Assembly: GCF_033095785.1 (NCBI RefSeq)
Contig: NZ_CP137134.1
Span: 2,790,001-2,854,000 of the forward strand
DNA length: 64,000 nucleotides
Reading direction: 5' to 3'
Source: Nitrosospira sp. Is2
Lineage (GTDB): Bacteria; Pseudomonadota; Gammaproteobacteria; Burkholderiales; Nitrosomonadaceae
The stretch's first letter is position 1; each line of letters begins with the position of its first letter. This document shows, piece by piece, positions 27,657-36,712 of the stretch. The translations under genes were made by a program, and so were the position numbers. The notes under the pieces were generated by a model, which worked only from the letters and a program-made list of their open reading frames with translations, ran no database searches and was not told the origin of the DNA.

Positions 27657-28661
27657 TTGGTAAGTATAAGTAGAATTAAGGATTTAGGCAAAAAAATTCC
27701 ACTGAGTGCTGCGGTCACGGAAATTATAGGTGAGGACAGCAAGGGTCAGCGTATTGACAATTTTTTGATCAAACGCCTTAAAAATATACCCAAGAGCCAT
27801 ATCTACCAACTGCTGCGCAGCGGGCAGGTGCGGCTCAACAGTAAGCGCACTCGCCCTGAGCATCACCTTCAATTAGGCGACGCCGTTAGAATTCCCCCGG
27901 TGAGAATGGCGGAAAGGAGTTTTCCGCTAGCGAAGAAAGTAACTGCCAGCGGGTTTATTCGTTTCAATATTCTGTTTGAGGATGAGGCACTGCTTGCCAT
28001 AAATAAACCGCCTGGCGTCGCGGTTCATGGTGGCAGCGGGGTGAGCTTTGGGGTGATTGAACAATTGCGTGCCCAACACCCGGAGTGGAAGTTTCTGGAG
28101 CTTGTTCATCGCCTCGACAGGGAAACATCCGGCGTTTTACTGCTCGCCAAGACCCGCCCGGCGCTGGTGGAACTACATGGGCAGATTCGTGCGGGGGCGA
28201 TGATAAAACGCTACCTGGCTCTTGTGAAGGGTAAGTGGCGCAACCAGAGACAGAACGTAAAGCTGCCTCTAAATAAATATCTCACCGCGGCGGGCGAAAG
28301 ACGGGTGGCGGTAGCCGACGGCGCCGGATCAGAGGGAGTGCCAGCTCATACTGTTTTCAGCCTCAGGAAGGCCTGGCAGGACTTCAGCCTGCTGGAGGCG
28401 GAACTAAAAACGGGCCGTACTCATCAAATTCGCGTTCATCTTGCTTACCTCGGGTTCCCTATCGCGGGTGACGACAAATACGGGGATTTTGCCTTGAATA
28501 AGGAACTGGCCAGACGGGTTCCGGGGCCCAGTCTTAGTCGCATGTTTTTGCATGCTCTCACGGTTGAATTGACTCATCCTTTAACGGGCGAGCGGCTCTA
28601 TTTGGAAGCGCCCCTGACGGACGAACTGCAGCGCTTCCTGCTTGGACTGAATTCCAACTGA
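27657..28661 (+). CDS. rluC: 23S rRNA pseudouridine synthase RluC
   Basis: This RluA-family enzyme converts specific uridines of 23S rRNA (955, 2504 and 2580 in E. coli) to pseudouridine. An N-terminal S4 domain (about residues 30-90, QRIDNFLIKRLKNIPKSHIY) is followed by the synthase domain with the catalytic Asp in LVHRLDRETSGVLLLAK (about residue 151). The segments KTGRTHQIRVHLAYLG and FLHALTVELTHP are also conserved. The frame begins with a TTG at 27657 and no better ATG or GTG is present, so the start is uncertain. The position divergent from rne supports RluC over RluA or RluD. Confidence 0.88.
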   Translation: MVSISRIKDLGKKIPLSAAVTEIIGEDSKGQRIDNFLIKRLKNIPKSHIYQLLRSGQVRLNSKRTRPEHHLQLGDAVRIPPVRMAERSFPLAKKVTASGFIRFNILFEDEALLAINKPPGVAVHGGSGVSFGVIEQLRAQHPEWKFLELVHRLDRETSGVLLLAKTRPALVELHGQIRAGAMIKRYLALVKGKWRNQRQNVKLPLNKYLTAAGERRVAVADGAGSEGVPAHTVFSLRKAWQDFSLLEAELKTGRTHQIRVHLAYLGFPIAGDDKYGDFALNKELARRVPGPSLSRMFLHALTVELTHPLTGERLYLEAPLTDELQRFLLGLNSN

Positions 28662-28735
28662 GCGACGTTTGTTACCAGCAAACCCTGGCTGGATGGAAAT
28701 ACTCACTTAATGTTGATCTTACCCGCCCGCGTCTC

Positions 28736-28766
28736 TTCAATATCGCACTCATGGTGCGATATTGAA
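28736..28766. repeat. Perfect 13-base inverted repeat upstream of the S49 peptidase gene
   Basis: The arms TTCAATATCGCAC (28736-28748) and GTGCGATATTGAA (28754-28766) are perfectly complementary around the five-base loop TCATG. No T-run follows. It lies 75 bases after rluC and about 100 bases before the peptidase start, so it could be an operator, an RNA hairpin or a weak terminator. Confidence 0.7.
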
Positions 28767-28864
28767 TGGATATGCGAAAATGAAGAAGAAGGGCACGACC
28801 GAATTGGTTCCCGAGGCTGTTTTGCAGGTCTGGTACCTTACTTTACTTGAAGGATTGAATCATT

Positions 28865-29815
28865 ATGGCTGATGCGGAAAACCGGACGGAAGGATGGGAG
28901 AAGCAGGTACTTGAGAAGCTGGCGCTCGCGTCTCTGCAAGAACATCGAAGAACGCGTCAGTGGGGTATATTTTTCAAATCTCTTACTTTCATCTACTTGT
29001 TTATTCTTTTGTTTCTCGCTACGGATTTGTTTACCGGTGATGAGATGTCGAGGGTCCGCAAGCATACCGCCCTGGTTGAGTTGCGCGGCGTGATTTCCCC
29101 TGATAGCGTGAGTAGCGCCGATAATGTTAACGCGGGGTTGCAACAGGCATTCAAGGATGCGAAGACTCAGGGTGTGATTCTGCGAATCAATAGCCCCGGT
29201 GGCAGTCCGGTGCAGGCGGGCTACATCAACGATGAAATCCGGCGTCTGCGCGCCGAGTATCCTCAAATTCCGCTTTATGCCGTCATCGAGGATGTTTGCG
29301 CCTCAGGTGGTTATTACGTGGCGGCCGCTGCCGACAAGATTTACGTGGACAAAGCCAGCGTCGTCGGCTCGATCGGGGTGCTAATGAACGGGTTCGGTTT
29401 TATGGGTGCGATGGAAAAGCTCGGTGTCGAGCGGCGATTGATTACGGCAGGGGAAAACAAGGCCTTTCTTGATCCTTTTTCTCCGCTCAATTCGCAACAG
29501 GAAAAATATGCTCGGGAAATGTTGAGCGATATACATGCGCAGTTCATTCAAGTCGTGCAGCAAGGGCGAGGCGCTCGATTGAAAGAAACACCTGAAATGT
29601 TCAGCGGCCTCGTCTGGACAGGTCAGAAAAGTATCGAACTTGGACTTGCCGATGCCATGGGCAGTGCGGAGTATGTCGCGCGGGAAATCATCAAGGCCGA
29701 ACACATCGTCGATTACACAACCCGGGAAGGGTTCACTGAGCGATTGGCGAGGCGTTTTGGCGCAGTGGCCGCAGAGACGCTGATCAGTACCGGATTCGGC
29801 TGGGGATTGAGATAG
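28865..29815 (+). CDS. sppA: S49-family signal peptide peptidase (SppA-type)
   Basis: This inner-membrane serine protease degrades cleaved signal peptides. The 316-residue protein has one N-terminal membrane anchor (about residues 38-58, SLTFIYLFILLFLATDLF). Its S49 domain includes VILRINSPGGSPVQAG, the nucleophile Ser in CASGGYYVAAAADKIY (about residue 148), VVGSIGVLMNGFG, and a probable catalytic Lys in TAGENKAFLDPFSP. It is the short single-domain form. Convergent rsmI follows 174 bases downstream. Confidence 0.88.
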   Translation: MADAENRTEGWEKQVLEKLALASLQEHRRTRQWGIFFKSLTFIYLFILLFLATDLFTGDEMSRVRKHTALVELRGVISPDSVSSADNVNAGLQQAFKDAKTQGVILRINSPGGSPVQAGYINDEIRRLRAEYPQIPLYAVIEDVCASGGYYVAAAADKIYVDKASVVGSIGVLMNGFGFMGAMEKLGVERRLITAGENKAFLDPFSPLNSQQEKYAREMLSDIHAQFIQVVQQGRGARLKETPEMFSGLVWTGQKSIELGLADAMGSAEYVAREIIKAEHIVDYTTREGFTERLARRFGAVAAETLISTGFGWGLR

Positions 29816-29989
29816 GCTTTACCTTTCGATGAGGTAGAGAAGCGAAGGGGTCTGGCCGGATCAACCCACGTACGATACCAGGTCGAGTTTGAACGCTGCG
29901 ACTGGGTCTGCGGGCGGTACCGTCTTCGCAGCCTATCATTCTTGAGCAACGTTGTTATTCATAAACTGCCGTAGAGGATGTCTCCAGTT

Positions 29990-30697
29990 CTAGCCGTGCA
30001 GGAGGAAAACGGCGGGCTGATTATGCAAATCCGGCAAGGCCTGTTTCCAGTCATTAACTGTTCTGGTAGAAATATACTCTCCCGCCAAGGTGAGATTGGA
30101 CGCGACGCAGAGGATCGTGTCGCCCCGACATGCGTGCAAGATGGACTCCAGCAGTTTCTGGTTCCGATATGGCGTTTCAATGAAGATCTGGGTTTGGTCG
30201 CGAGCAATGGAGTCTTTTTCCAGCTGAACCAGCTTTTTGGCACGTCGGTCGGGCTCCACTGGCAGGTAACCGTGAAACACGAACCGTTGACCATTCAATC
30301 CGGAGGCCATCAGCGCGAGCAGTATCGAAGAGGGCCCGACCAATGGCCTTATCCGGATATTTTTTTGGTGAGCGAGCCGCACTAAACCCGCTCCGGGGTC
30401 GGCTATCGCGGGGCAGCCGGCTTCCGATAACAGTCCGGTGTCATTCCCTGTGAGGACCGGCGCAAGTAGCTTTTCATACTCTGTGGCGCGGGTATGCTCA
30501 TCCAGAACCTCCATTTTGATTGTCTGTATCGGCAAGACACAACCAATTTGTTTCAAGAATTGCCGAGCGGTTTTTGGGTGTTCGACGATGAAATGGCCAA
30601 GCCCTGCTACACATTGTCGGACCGCAGGAGGGATTGCCCAGGCGATGTCCCCCAAACCAAGCGGGGCAGGAATGAGATAGAGAATTCCGGCGTTCAC
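29990..30697 (-). CDS. SAM-dependent methyltransferase of the RsmI/tetrapyrrole methylase family
   Basis: This 235-residue cytoplasmic protein of the tetrapyrrole-methylase fold resembles RsmI, the 16S rRNA 2'-O-methyltransferase for C1402. Visible blocks are LYLIPAPLG at the N-terminus, the [20 protein letters not shown] loop and [17 protein letters not shown]. The end is shorter than in RsmI proper (about 280 residues), which fits the related YraL-like subgroup usually annotated only as a SAM-dependent methyltransferase. Its start overlaps the maf stop by four bases, so the two are co-translated. Confidence 0.82.
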   Translation of the reverse strand: MNAGILYLIPAPLGLGDIAWAIPPAVRQCVAGLGHFIVEHPKTARQFLKQIGCVLPIQTIKMEVLDEHTRATEYEKLLAPVLTGNDTGLLSEAGCPAIADPGAGLVRLAHQKNIRIRPLVGPSSILLALMASGLNGQRFVFHGYLPVEPDRRAKKLVQLEKDSIARDQTQIFIETPYRNQKLLESILHACRGDTILCVASNLTLAGEYISTRTVNDWKQALPDLHNQPAVFLLHG

Positions 30698-31290
30698 ACT
30701 ACCTCAATCCCCTCGTGTACGAGCATGTCCGACAGCGCAATCAACGGTAACCCGATCAACGCGCTGGGGTCGTCACTTACGATACGTTCGATTAATGCAA
30801 TACCTAATCCTTCGGCTTTGGCACTTCCAGCGCAGTGATATGGCTGTTCCTTATCCAGGTAATTATTAATTTGCCGATCACTCAATTGACGGAATTTCAC
30901 GTGGCTTGGGACAAGCCGGGTCTGGAGGCGGTCTGTCTGGCTGTTAAGCAGGCTTAGCGCGGTGAAAAATACGACTTCTTTTCCCCGGACATGCTGCAGT
31001 TGGCGCGTCGCATTCTCTCGATTCAGAGGTTTGCCGAGCTGAATGCCTTCCAGGACCGCTACCTGATCCGCGCCAATTATCAGTGCACCGGGATGAGTAA
31101 TCGCGACTGCTCGAGTTTTCGCGGCGGCCAGGCGCAAAGAGGTAACATCAGGGCTCTCGCCTGCCAGGGGCGTTTCTTCTATATCTGGATTGGCGATTTC
31201 GAATGGAATCTGCAGCCGTTGAAGCAGTTCGCGTCGATATATCGAACTGGAACCCAAAACAAGCTGCTGGCCGATTTGTTGTGTTTTCAA
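30694..31290 (-). CDS. Maf/YceF-family nucleotide pyrophosphatase
   Basis: This 198-residue cytoplasmic house-cleaning enzyme hydrolyses non-canonical nucleotides; the YceF subgroup prefers 7-methyl-GTP. The N-terminal [20 protein letters not shown] motif is characteristic, as are [23 protein letters not shown] and the C-terminal [11 protein letters not shown]. It lies divergently next to yceD and rpmF, as in E. coli where yceF flanks this cluster, which supports the YceF assignment over YhdE. Confidence 0.88.
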   Translation of the reverse strand: MKTQQIGQQLVLGSSSIYRRELLQRLQIPFEIANPDIEETPLAGESPDVTSLRLAAAKTRAVAITHPGALIIGADQVAVLEGIQLGKPLNRENATRQLQHVRGKEVVFFTALSLLNSQTDRLQTRLVPSHVKFRQLSDRQINNYLDKEQPYHCAGSAKAEGLGIALIERIVSDDPSALIGLPLIALSDMLVHEGIEVV

Positions 31291-31308
31291 AGCTTGTTAT
31301 TGGAGATT

Positions 31309-31337
31309 TTGACACTCGGGAGCAAAAAATATATTAT
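31309..31337 (+). promoter_or_regulatory. Sigma-70 promoter of the yceD-rpmF-plsX-fab cluster
   Basis: A perfect -35 box TTGACA (31309-31314) is separated by exactly 17 bases from a -10 box TATTAT (31332-31337). Transcription would start near 31344 and leave a leader of about 175 bases before yceD. It points away from the divergent maf gene. Confidence 0.75.
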
Positions 31338-31518
31338 GCTCGACGTATACATGGCTTAAAAAAATCAAATATCTAAAGTGCCCGTTTGTCAATTGTATCT
31401 TATAAACATTATTAACGGGATGTTTGTCATCACATTGATAATTAGGTAAAAAACTGAAGCGGGGAAGCCGCGCGCAGAGCAAGTGCCCCTCAAGTTGATT
31501 TTGTAATATTCTACCTTT

Positions 31519-32019
31519 ATGCCGGAAAGGCTCATCATAGATCCTGTCGATTTTGCCCATCATGCGGAGACGCATCATGGTAAAATCGCACTTTCCGAGT
31601 TTGAACGGTTACACGATTATCTGGCCGCGAATAGCGGAGAGTTGCAGTACGGCGTTACCGGCGGCGTTGATAAAGACGGCAAGCCAGTCTTGCAAATTTC
31701 GGTGAGAGGGAAAATAACCCTTCGCTGCCAGCGCTGTCTAGGTGATCTCGGGCATGTGCTCGATTTGAGCACAGTGCTGCTGCTGGCACAAAATGAAAAT
31801 GAGCTTTCGCGCCTGGACGAAGATGAATCAGCTGATTGCATTTTGGCCACGCGTGAAACAGATGTTCTGGGACTGATCGAGGACGAAATAATTCTGAGCC
31901 TGCCGATTTCTCCACGGCACAACGAGGCTGAATGCTCGTTTGCCGCCCTGGATGGCCAGGGTGGTATAGCACGCGACAAGCCGCTCGCCGCATTAGCGGG
32001 GCTAAAAAAATTGCATTAA
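31519..32019 (+). CDS. yceD: YceD family protein (DUF177), large-subunit rRNA accumulation protein
   Basis: This 166-residue cytoplasmic DUF177 protein is implicated in 23S rRNA accumulation and is found upstream of rpmF in most bacteria. The conserved cysteine pair is in GKITLRCQRCLGDLGH (about residues 73-88). The later EDEIILSLPISPRH segment and the second Cys near EAECSF are also typical. The ATG has only a poor ribosome site. It opens the ribosome/lipid cluster and is followed by rpmF after 21 bases. Confidence 0.88.
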   Translation: MPERLIIDPVDFAHHAETHHGKIALSEFERLHDYLAANSGELQYGVTGGVDKDGKPVLQISVRGKITLRCQRCLGDLGHVLDLSTVLLLAQNENELSRLDEDESADCILATRETDVLGLIEDEIILSLPISPRHNEAECSFAALDGQGGIARDKPLAALAGLKKLH

Positions 32020-32040
32020 ATTTCTTTAGGAGTTGAACGT

Positions 32041-32220
32041 ATGGCAGTCCAACAAAACAAAAAATCTCCATCCAAGCGCGGTATGCACCGCTCGCATGAT
32101 TTTTTGACCAGTTCACCGCTAACGGTGGATACCGGCACGGGTGAAGTGCATTTGCGCCATCATATCAGTCCCAACGGTTACTATCGCGGCAAGAAGGTCG
32201 TCAAGACAAAAGAAGATTAA
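32041..32220 (+). CDS. rpmF: 50S ribosomal protein L32
   Basis: This is a ribosomal protein of 59 residues starting [20 protein letters not shown]. The family hallmark of an N-terminal Lys/Arg-rich stretch and the RGMHRSHD motif is clear, and the end [15 protein letters not shown] is typical. It lacks the C-terminal zinc cysteines seen in some L32 proteins. AGGAG precedes the ATG by eight bases. It sits between yceD and plsX, the standard arrangement that couples ribosome and lipid synthesis. Confidence 0.95.
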   Translation: MAVQQNKKSPSKRGMHRSHDFLTSSPLTVDTGTGEVHLRHHISPNGYYRGKKVVKTKED

Positions 32221-32283
32221 TCATTTCGCCCCCACCGTTCTGAGGCTGCTAGAAGCTTATCCCTGCCTTGAGGGCGCTCAAAA

Positions 32284-33345
32284 TTGGATATTACCGTAGC
32301 CGTAGATTGCATGGGCGGCGATCATGGCCCGCAAGTGACGGTTCCCGCAGTCGTCGATTACCTCCATCGTAATCCCGGAACCGACATTGTTCTGGTAGGG
32401 CTGCCCGATGTTATCGAGTCAGAGTTGAGGGCCCTCAAGGCTACGCCGAATCCGAGGTTGAGAATTCAACCCGCAAGCGAAGTGGTCGGCATGGACGAGT
32501 CGCCAGCGCTTGCGTTACGCGGCAAAAAAAATTCCTCGATGCGAGTTGCGCTTGATCTGGTCAAAAGCGGCGCGGCTCAGGCATGTGTCAGCGCAGGTAA
32601 CACCGGCGCATTGATAGCGACCTCTCGGTTTGTTCTGAAAACCCTTCCCGGCATCGACCGCCCGGCGCTCGCCGTCGTGCTGCCGACGATAAGAGGACAT
32701 ACCTATGTTCTCGACCTGGGCGCCAACGTCGATTGTAGCGCGGAGCACTTGCTTCAATTTGGCGTAATGGGGGCTACGCTCGTCGCTACTGTGGAGAACA
32801 AGGAGCGGCCCAGCATCGGCTTGCTTAATATAGGCGAGGAAGAGATCAAAGGTAACGAAGTGGTAAAGCAGGCCGCGGAACTGCTGCGTGACAGCGGCCT
32901 GAACTTTTACGGCAACATCGAGGGTAACGATATTTATAAAGGAACGACGGACGTGGTTGTGTGTGACGGCTTTGTCGGCAATGTGGCATTGAAGACGTCG
33001 GAAGGGGTGGCGCAAATGCTCTCCACCTTCCTCCGGGAGGAGTTCAAAAGAAACATCCTCACTAAATTTGCTGGACTCGTCGCGTTACCGGTCATCAAGG
33101 CATTCAAACGTCGTGTGGATCACCGTCGTTACAATGGCGCGAGCCTGCTGGGATTGCGCGGCATCGTCATTAAGAGTCATGGCTCGGCTGACCGTCATGC
33201 GTTTCGTTTTGCCATCGCACGAGCGGTGGACGAGGTTCGTGGCGGAATGCTGCGCCGAATGAGCGAAGGCGTGGCGCAGTTGCCGGATCATCTGAAAAAT
33301 CCATCAGCAAATCCCGGACCGTTGACCGCAGCGAGTCCGGTATGA
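32284..33345 (+). CDS. plsX: Phosphate acyltransferase PlsX
   Basis: PlsX makes acyl-phosphate from acyl-ACP for phospholipid synthesis at the inner face of the membrane. The 353-residue protein has the family start [12 protein letters not shown], then [15 protein letters not shown] (about residues 99-113), [15 protein letters not shown] and [16 protein letters not shown]. The start is TTG at 32284 ([13 protein letters not shown]), since no ATG precedes the conserved N-terminus. Its stop overlaps the fabH start (ATGA), so translation is coupled. Confidence 0.94.
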   Translation: MDITVAVDCMGGDHGPQVTVPAVVDYLHRNPGTDIVLVGLPDVIESELRALKATPNPRLRIQPASEVVGMDESPALALRGKKNSSMRVALDLVKSGAAQACVSAGNTGALIATSRFVLKTLPGIDRPALAVVLPTIRGHTYVLDLGANVDCSAEHLLQFGVMGATLVATVENKERPSIGLLNIGEEEIKGNEVVKQAAELLRDSGLNFYGNIEGNDIYKGTTDVVVCDGFVGNVALKTSEGVAQMLSTFLREEFKRNILTKFAGLVALPVIKAFKRRVDHRRYNGASLLGLRGIVIKSHGSADRHAFRFAIARAVDEVRGGMLRRMSEGVAQLPDHLKNPSANPGPLTAASPV

Positions 33346-34301
33346 GGTACTCGAGAGTCATAGGAACAGGAAGCTACTTACCGGAAAAAGTCCTTACCAA
33401 TCAGGACCTCGAGCGCATGGTGGACACGAGCGATGAGTGGATACGCACTCGTACCGGGATTGCGCAGAGGCACATCGCGGCGGACGATGAAATGGCGAGC
33501 GATCTAGCGCTGAAAGCCAGTCGTGAGGCGATAAAGTCGGCGGGGATTGGCCTGGAAGAAATCGATCTGATTATCGTGGCTACCACGACGCCGGATGTGA
33601 TTTTTCCAAGTACGGCATGCATTCTGCAGAATAAACTGGGTGTCGGAAACTGCGCGGCATTTGACGTGCAAGCGGTATGCAGCGGTTTTATTTATGCGCT
33701 AGCCACAGCCGATATGTTTATACGCGCAGGCAAATGCCGTTCGGCCCTTGTGGTCGGCACCGAGATCTACTCGCGCATACTCGACTGGAGCGATCGCAGC
33801 ACCTGCGTGCTGTTCGGTGATGGCGCTGGCGCCGTTGTGCTGAGGCAAAGCGACACCCCTGGAATCATTTCCAGCCATTTGCATGCTGACGGCAGCCACA
33901 GCAGTATTCTTTCTGCACCCGGCAGTATATGTGGGGGTAAGATTCAAGGTCGGCCCTTCGTCGTGATGGAAGGAAATGCGGTTTTCAAATTTGCGATAAA
34001 AGTGCTTGAAGAGGTAGTGCAGGAGGCCCTCGCGGAAAACAATTTACAAGTCTCGGATATTGATTGGCTGATTCCTCATCAGGCCAATATCCGCATTATT
34101 ATTTCCACAGCAAAAAAATTGGGCATACCGATGGAAAGGGTGGTTGCCACCTTGGACAAGCAGGGCAATACTTCCGCTGCCTCTATTCCGCTGGCGCTGG
34201 ATATCGCCGTACGCGACGGGCGTATCAAATCCGGTCAGCGGATCCTTCTGGAGGGCGTGGGGGGTGGGTTCACCTGGGGGGCAGTATTGATGATTTGGTG
34301 A
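33342..34301 (+). CDS. fabH: Beta-ketoacyl-ACP synthase III
   Basis: FabH starts fatty-acid synthesis by condensing acetyl-CoA with malonyl-ACP. The Cys-His-Asn triad is visible: Cys in [13 protein letters not shown] (about residue 112), His in [12 protein letters not shown] and Asn in [13 protein letters not shown]. The N-terminus [16 protein letters not shown] and the C-terminus [15 protein letters not shown] are typical, and the length of 319 residues is standard. It overlaps plsX by four bases and is followed after about 200 bases by fabD. Confidence 0.95.
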   Translation: MRYSRVIGTGSYLPEKVLTNQDLERMVDTSDEWIRTRTGIAQRHIAADDEMASDLALKASREAIKSAGIGLEEIDLIIVATTTPDVIFPSTACILQNKLGVGNCAAFDVQAVCSGFIYALATADMFIRAGKCRSALVVGTEIYSRILDWSDRSTCVLFGDGAGAVVLRQSDTPGIISSHLHADGSHSSILSAPGSICGGKIQGRPFVVMEGNAVFKFAIKVLEEVVQEALAENNLQVSDIDWLIPHQANIRIIISTAKKLGIPMERVVATLDKQGNTSAASIPLALDIAVRDGRIKSGQRILLEGVGGGFTWGAVLMIW

Positions 34302-34498
34302 TGAATTGCCTAGGCAAGTCACTAAACCGGAATTCCAGATCGAATAATTTCCTGTTGGAAGTCCGGATATTTCCGTCAAAACCCGTCGCGCTGCTGGGTC
34401 AAACGGCATTAGAGGCAATCAAGTTCCAGTTTGTCATTATCCATGTGGTTGAAGCACCATGAATCCATCCGCCAATCCCGTAGGCTCATCTCGTTAAT

Positions 34499-35461
34499 AT
34501 GCTGACAGCAACGGAACATCCCCTGAAATTCGCATGTGTTTTTCCTGGTCAAGGATCGCAATCGCTAGGGATGATGGCGGGTTATTCGGATTTCCCCATC
34601 GTGCGTGAGACATTTGTGGAGGGCTCCGATGTTCTTGGGGAGGATTTTTGGGCGCTGATTAACGATGGTCCGGCCGATAAACTTAACCTGACTATTAATA
34701 CCCAGCCCCTCATGTTAATCGCCGGCATTGCAGTATATCGCGCTTGGCAAAGCCTCGGCGGACCTGAGCCCATGTTGTTGGCTGGCCACAGTTTGGGCGA
34801 ATACAGTGCATTGGTCGCGTCCGGTGCCATGGAATTTGTCGACGCACTGCCATTAGTGCGTTTTCGAGCAGAGATAATGCAACAAGCAGTACCTGAAGGT
34901 GTTGGGGCGATGGCTGCGATTCTGGGCTTGGCTGATGAGGTGGTGAACGCAGTCTGCGAGGAGATTTCAAATTCTTCCGACGGGGAGTTGTTGGAACCAG
35001 CGAATTTCAATTCTCCAGGTCAGATAGTGATCGCCGGTCACAAGGGGGCTGTTCTGCGCGGGATGGAACTGGCGCAAGCCAAAGGCGCAAAACGCGCAAT
35101 AATGTTGCCGATGAGTATTCCCTCGCATTGCTCCCTGATGGTGGCAACGGCAGATAAGATGCGGCAGCGGCTCGAGTCAGTTGCATTGAGATCTCCGCGG
35201 GTACCGTTGTTACATAATGTGGATGTGCAGCCGCACGAAAATGACCGGGATATAAAAAATGTCTTGGTTAAGCAACTGTTCAGTCCGGTGCGCTGGACAG
35301 AAACTATCTGCTCTTTGGCCGCAGCTGGCGTCGGATACGTGGTGGAATGCGGACCTGGCAAGGTTTTGTCGGGTCTGAACAAACGGATACATTCGAATTT
35401 GCACAGCCTGGCGCTGACAGACAGTGCGGCGCTGCGGCAGGCAGCAGGCATATTTGTCTAG
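34499..35461 (+). CDS. fabD: Malonyl-CoA:ACP transacylase
   Basis: FabD moves malonyl groups from CoA to acyl carrier protein. The 320 residues contain the FPGQGSQSLGMM oxyanion motif near the N-terminus, the nucleophile Ser in LLAGHSLGEYSAL (about residue 100), and the catalytic His in SIPSHCSLM (about residue 209). It lies between fabH and fabG as in many proteobacteria. The ATG at 34499 gives MLTATEHPLKFACVFPGQG, with about ten more residues than the shortest family members. Confidence 0.94.
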   Translation: MLTATEHPLKFACVFPGQGSQSLGMMAGYSDFPIVRETFVEGSDVLGEDFWALINDGPADKLNLTINTQPLMLIAGIAVYRAWQSLGGPEPMLLAGHSLGEYSALVASGAMEFVDALPLVRFRAEIMQQAVPEGVGAMAAILGLADEVVNAVCEEISNSSDGELLEPANFNSPGQIVIAGHKGAVLRGMELAQAKGAKRAIMLPMSIPSHCSLMVATADKMRQRLESVALRSPRVPLLHNVDVQPHENDRDIKNVLVKQLFSPVRWTETICSLAAAGVGYVVECGPGKVLSGLNKRIHSNLHSLALTDSAALRQAAGIFV

Positions 35462-35528
35462 TTTTACGTCCGTGAAGTTTTCCTGCGCAAATGGTTCTTA
35501 TTGACCTAATTGAACAGACTGGAGAATA

Positions 35529-36269
35529 ATGCTTCAAAATCAAATAGCGTTTGTAACCGGAGCCAGCCGGGGCATCGGGCACGCCATCGCACTCGAACTG
35601 GGCAGCAGAGGTGCCACTGTTATTGGCACTGCCACTACAGAGGACGGCGCTCAAATCATCAGTAATTACCTGCAGGAAGCCGGCGTCAGCGGTAGAGGAA
35701 TGGCACTGAACGTAAATAATCCCGCTCAGATGGAATCCGTTCTTAAGGTCGTGCACGAGGAATTCGGAGATATTACAGTATTGGTTAATAATGCAGGTAT
35801 TACCCGCGACAACCTGCTTCTTCGGATGAAGGATGAAGAATGGGACGAGATTCTGGAAACTGATTTGAAATCAGTGTTTCGTTTGAGTCGTGCGGTGCTG
35901 AGAGCGATGATGAGGTCTCGTTTTGGCCGCATCATCAACATTTCTTCGGTCGTGGGCGCGACAGGTAACATTGGACAAAGCAATTATGCTGCCGCCAAAG
36001 CCGGACTCATTGGCTTCAGTAAATCGTTAGCGCGTGAAATAGGAAGCCGCAACATTACAGTTAATTGCGTTGCTCCAGGTTTCATAGCAACCGACATGAC
36101 CCGCTCCCTCACCGAAAAACAGCAGCAATACCTTATGCAACAGATCCCGCTTGGCAGACTGGGTCAACCCGAGGATGTGGCATCAGCCGTTGCATTTATC
36201 GCTTCACCGGCCGCGGGCTATATTACGGGGGCGACGCTTCATGTTAACGGTGGTATGTTCATGGATTAA
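35529..36269 (+). CDS. fabG: 3-oxoacyl-ACP reductase
   Basis: This short-chain dehydrogenase uses NADPH to reduce beta-ketoacyl-ACP in fatty-acid elongation. The nucleotide motif is VTGASRGIGHAIALELG. The catalytic Ser is in INISSVVGATGN, and Tyr and Lys are in YAAAKAGLIGFSKSLARE (Tyr about residue 154). The standard C-terminus YITGATLHVNGGMFM is present. The length of 246 residues is normal. GGAGAAT precedes the ATG. It is 67 bases downstream of fabD. Confidence 0.95.
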   Translation: MLQNQIAFVTGASRGIGHAIALELGSRGATVIGTATTEDGAQIISNYLQEAGVSGRGMALNVNNPAQMESVLKVVHEEFGDITVLVNNAGITRDNLLLRMKDEEWDEILETDLKSVFRLSRAVLRAMMRSRFGRIINISSVVGATGNIGQSNYAAAKAGLIGFSKSLAREIGSRNITVNCVAPGFIATDMTRSLTEKQQQYLMQQIPLGRLGQPEDVASAVAFIASPAAGYITGATLHVNGGMFMD

Positions 36270-36338
36270 GGGCTTACCCTTATATATCACCCGTTAATAT
36301 CTTGCGTTACTCAGCACTCAGACTATCGCAGCCGATGA

Positions 36339-36362
36339 GCCAGCAGGCTTTTTGCTGTTGGC
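36339..36362 (+). other. Hairpin between fabG and acpP
   Basis: The arms GCCAGCAG and CTGTTGGC pair over eight positions with one G-T wobble around the loop GCTTTTTG. The T-run lies within the loop rather than after the stem. It could be an attenuator or an RNA-processing site that separates fabG from the more highly expressed acpP. Confidence 0.4.
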
Positions 36363-36393
36363 AGGTGCTGCGATTTTATTAATACCGAAAACT

Positions 36394-36402
36394 TGCTAGA
36401 AT
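36394..36402 (+). promoter_or_regulatory. Extended -10 promoter upstream of acpP
   Basis: TGCTAGAAT forms an extended -10 element (TGn plus TAGAAT), 36 bases before the acpP start. The -35 region is A+T-rich but poor (TTTTAT). A separate acpP promoter fits the known need for high acyl-carrier levels. Confidence 0.45.
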
Positions 36403-36437
36403 AGCGGCGTTTTTCTTACCGGAGAAGAGGTAACTAG

Positions 36438-36674
36438 ATGGAAAATGTAGAACAGCGTATAAAAAAAATCGTGGCTGAGCAATTGGGCGTTAATGAGGCC
36501 GACGTCAAGAGCGAGTCTTCTTTCGTAGATGACCTCGGTGCGGATTCGCTTGATACCGTGGAACTGGTCATGGCCTTGGAAGAAGAGTTTGAATGTGAGA
36601 TTCCCGACGAACAAGCAGAAAAAATAAATACCGTTCAACAAGCCATAGATTATATCAACGCTCACACCAACTAA
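36438..36674 (+). CDS. acpP: Acyl carrier protein
   Basis: This is a small acidic carrier of growing acyl chains. The 78-residue protein has the phosphopantetheine attachment Ser in [20 protein letters not shown] (about residue 37). The N-terminus [17 protein letters not shown] is typical. GAGAAGAGG precedes the ATG. It lies between fabG and fabF, the order fabH-fabD-fabG-acpP-fabF being conserved in most gammaproteobacteria and betaproteobacteria. Confidence 0.97.
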   Translation: MENVEQRIKKIVAEQLGVNEADVKSESSFVDDLGADSLDTVELVMALEEEFECEIPDEQAEKINTVQQAIDYINAHTN

Positions 36675-36712
36675 TATCTACTTGCTTCGCGCATACCGAA
36701 ATCGGAGTCATC

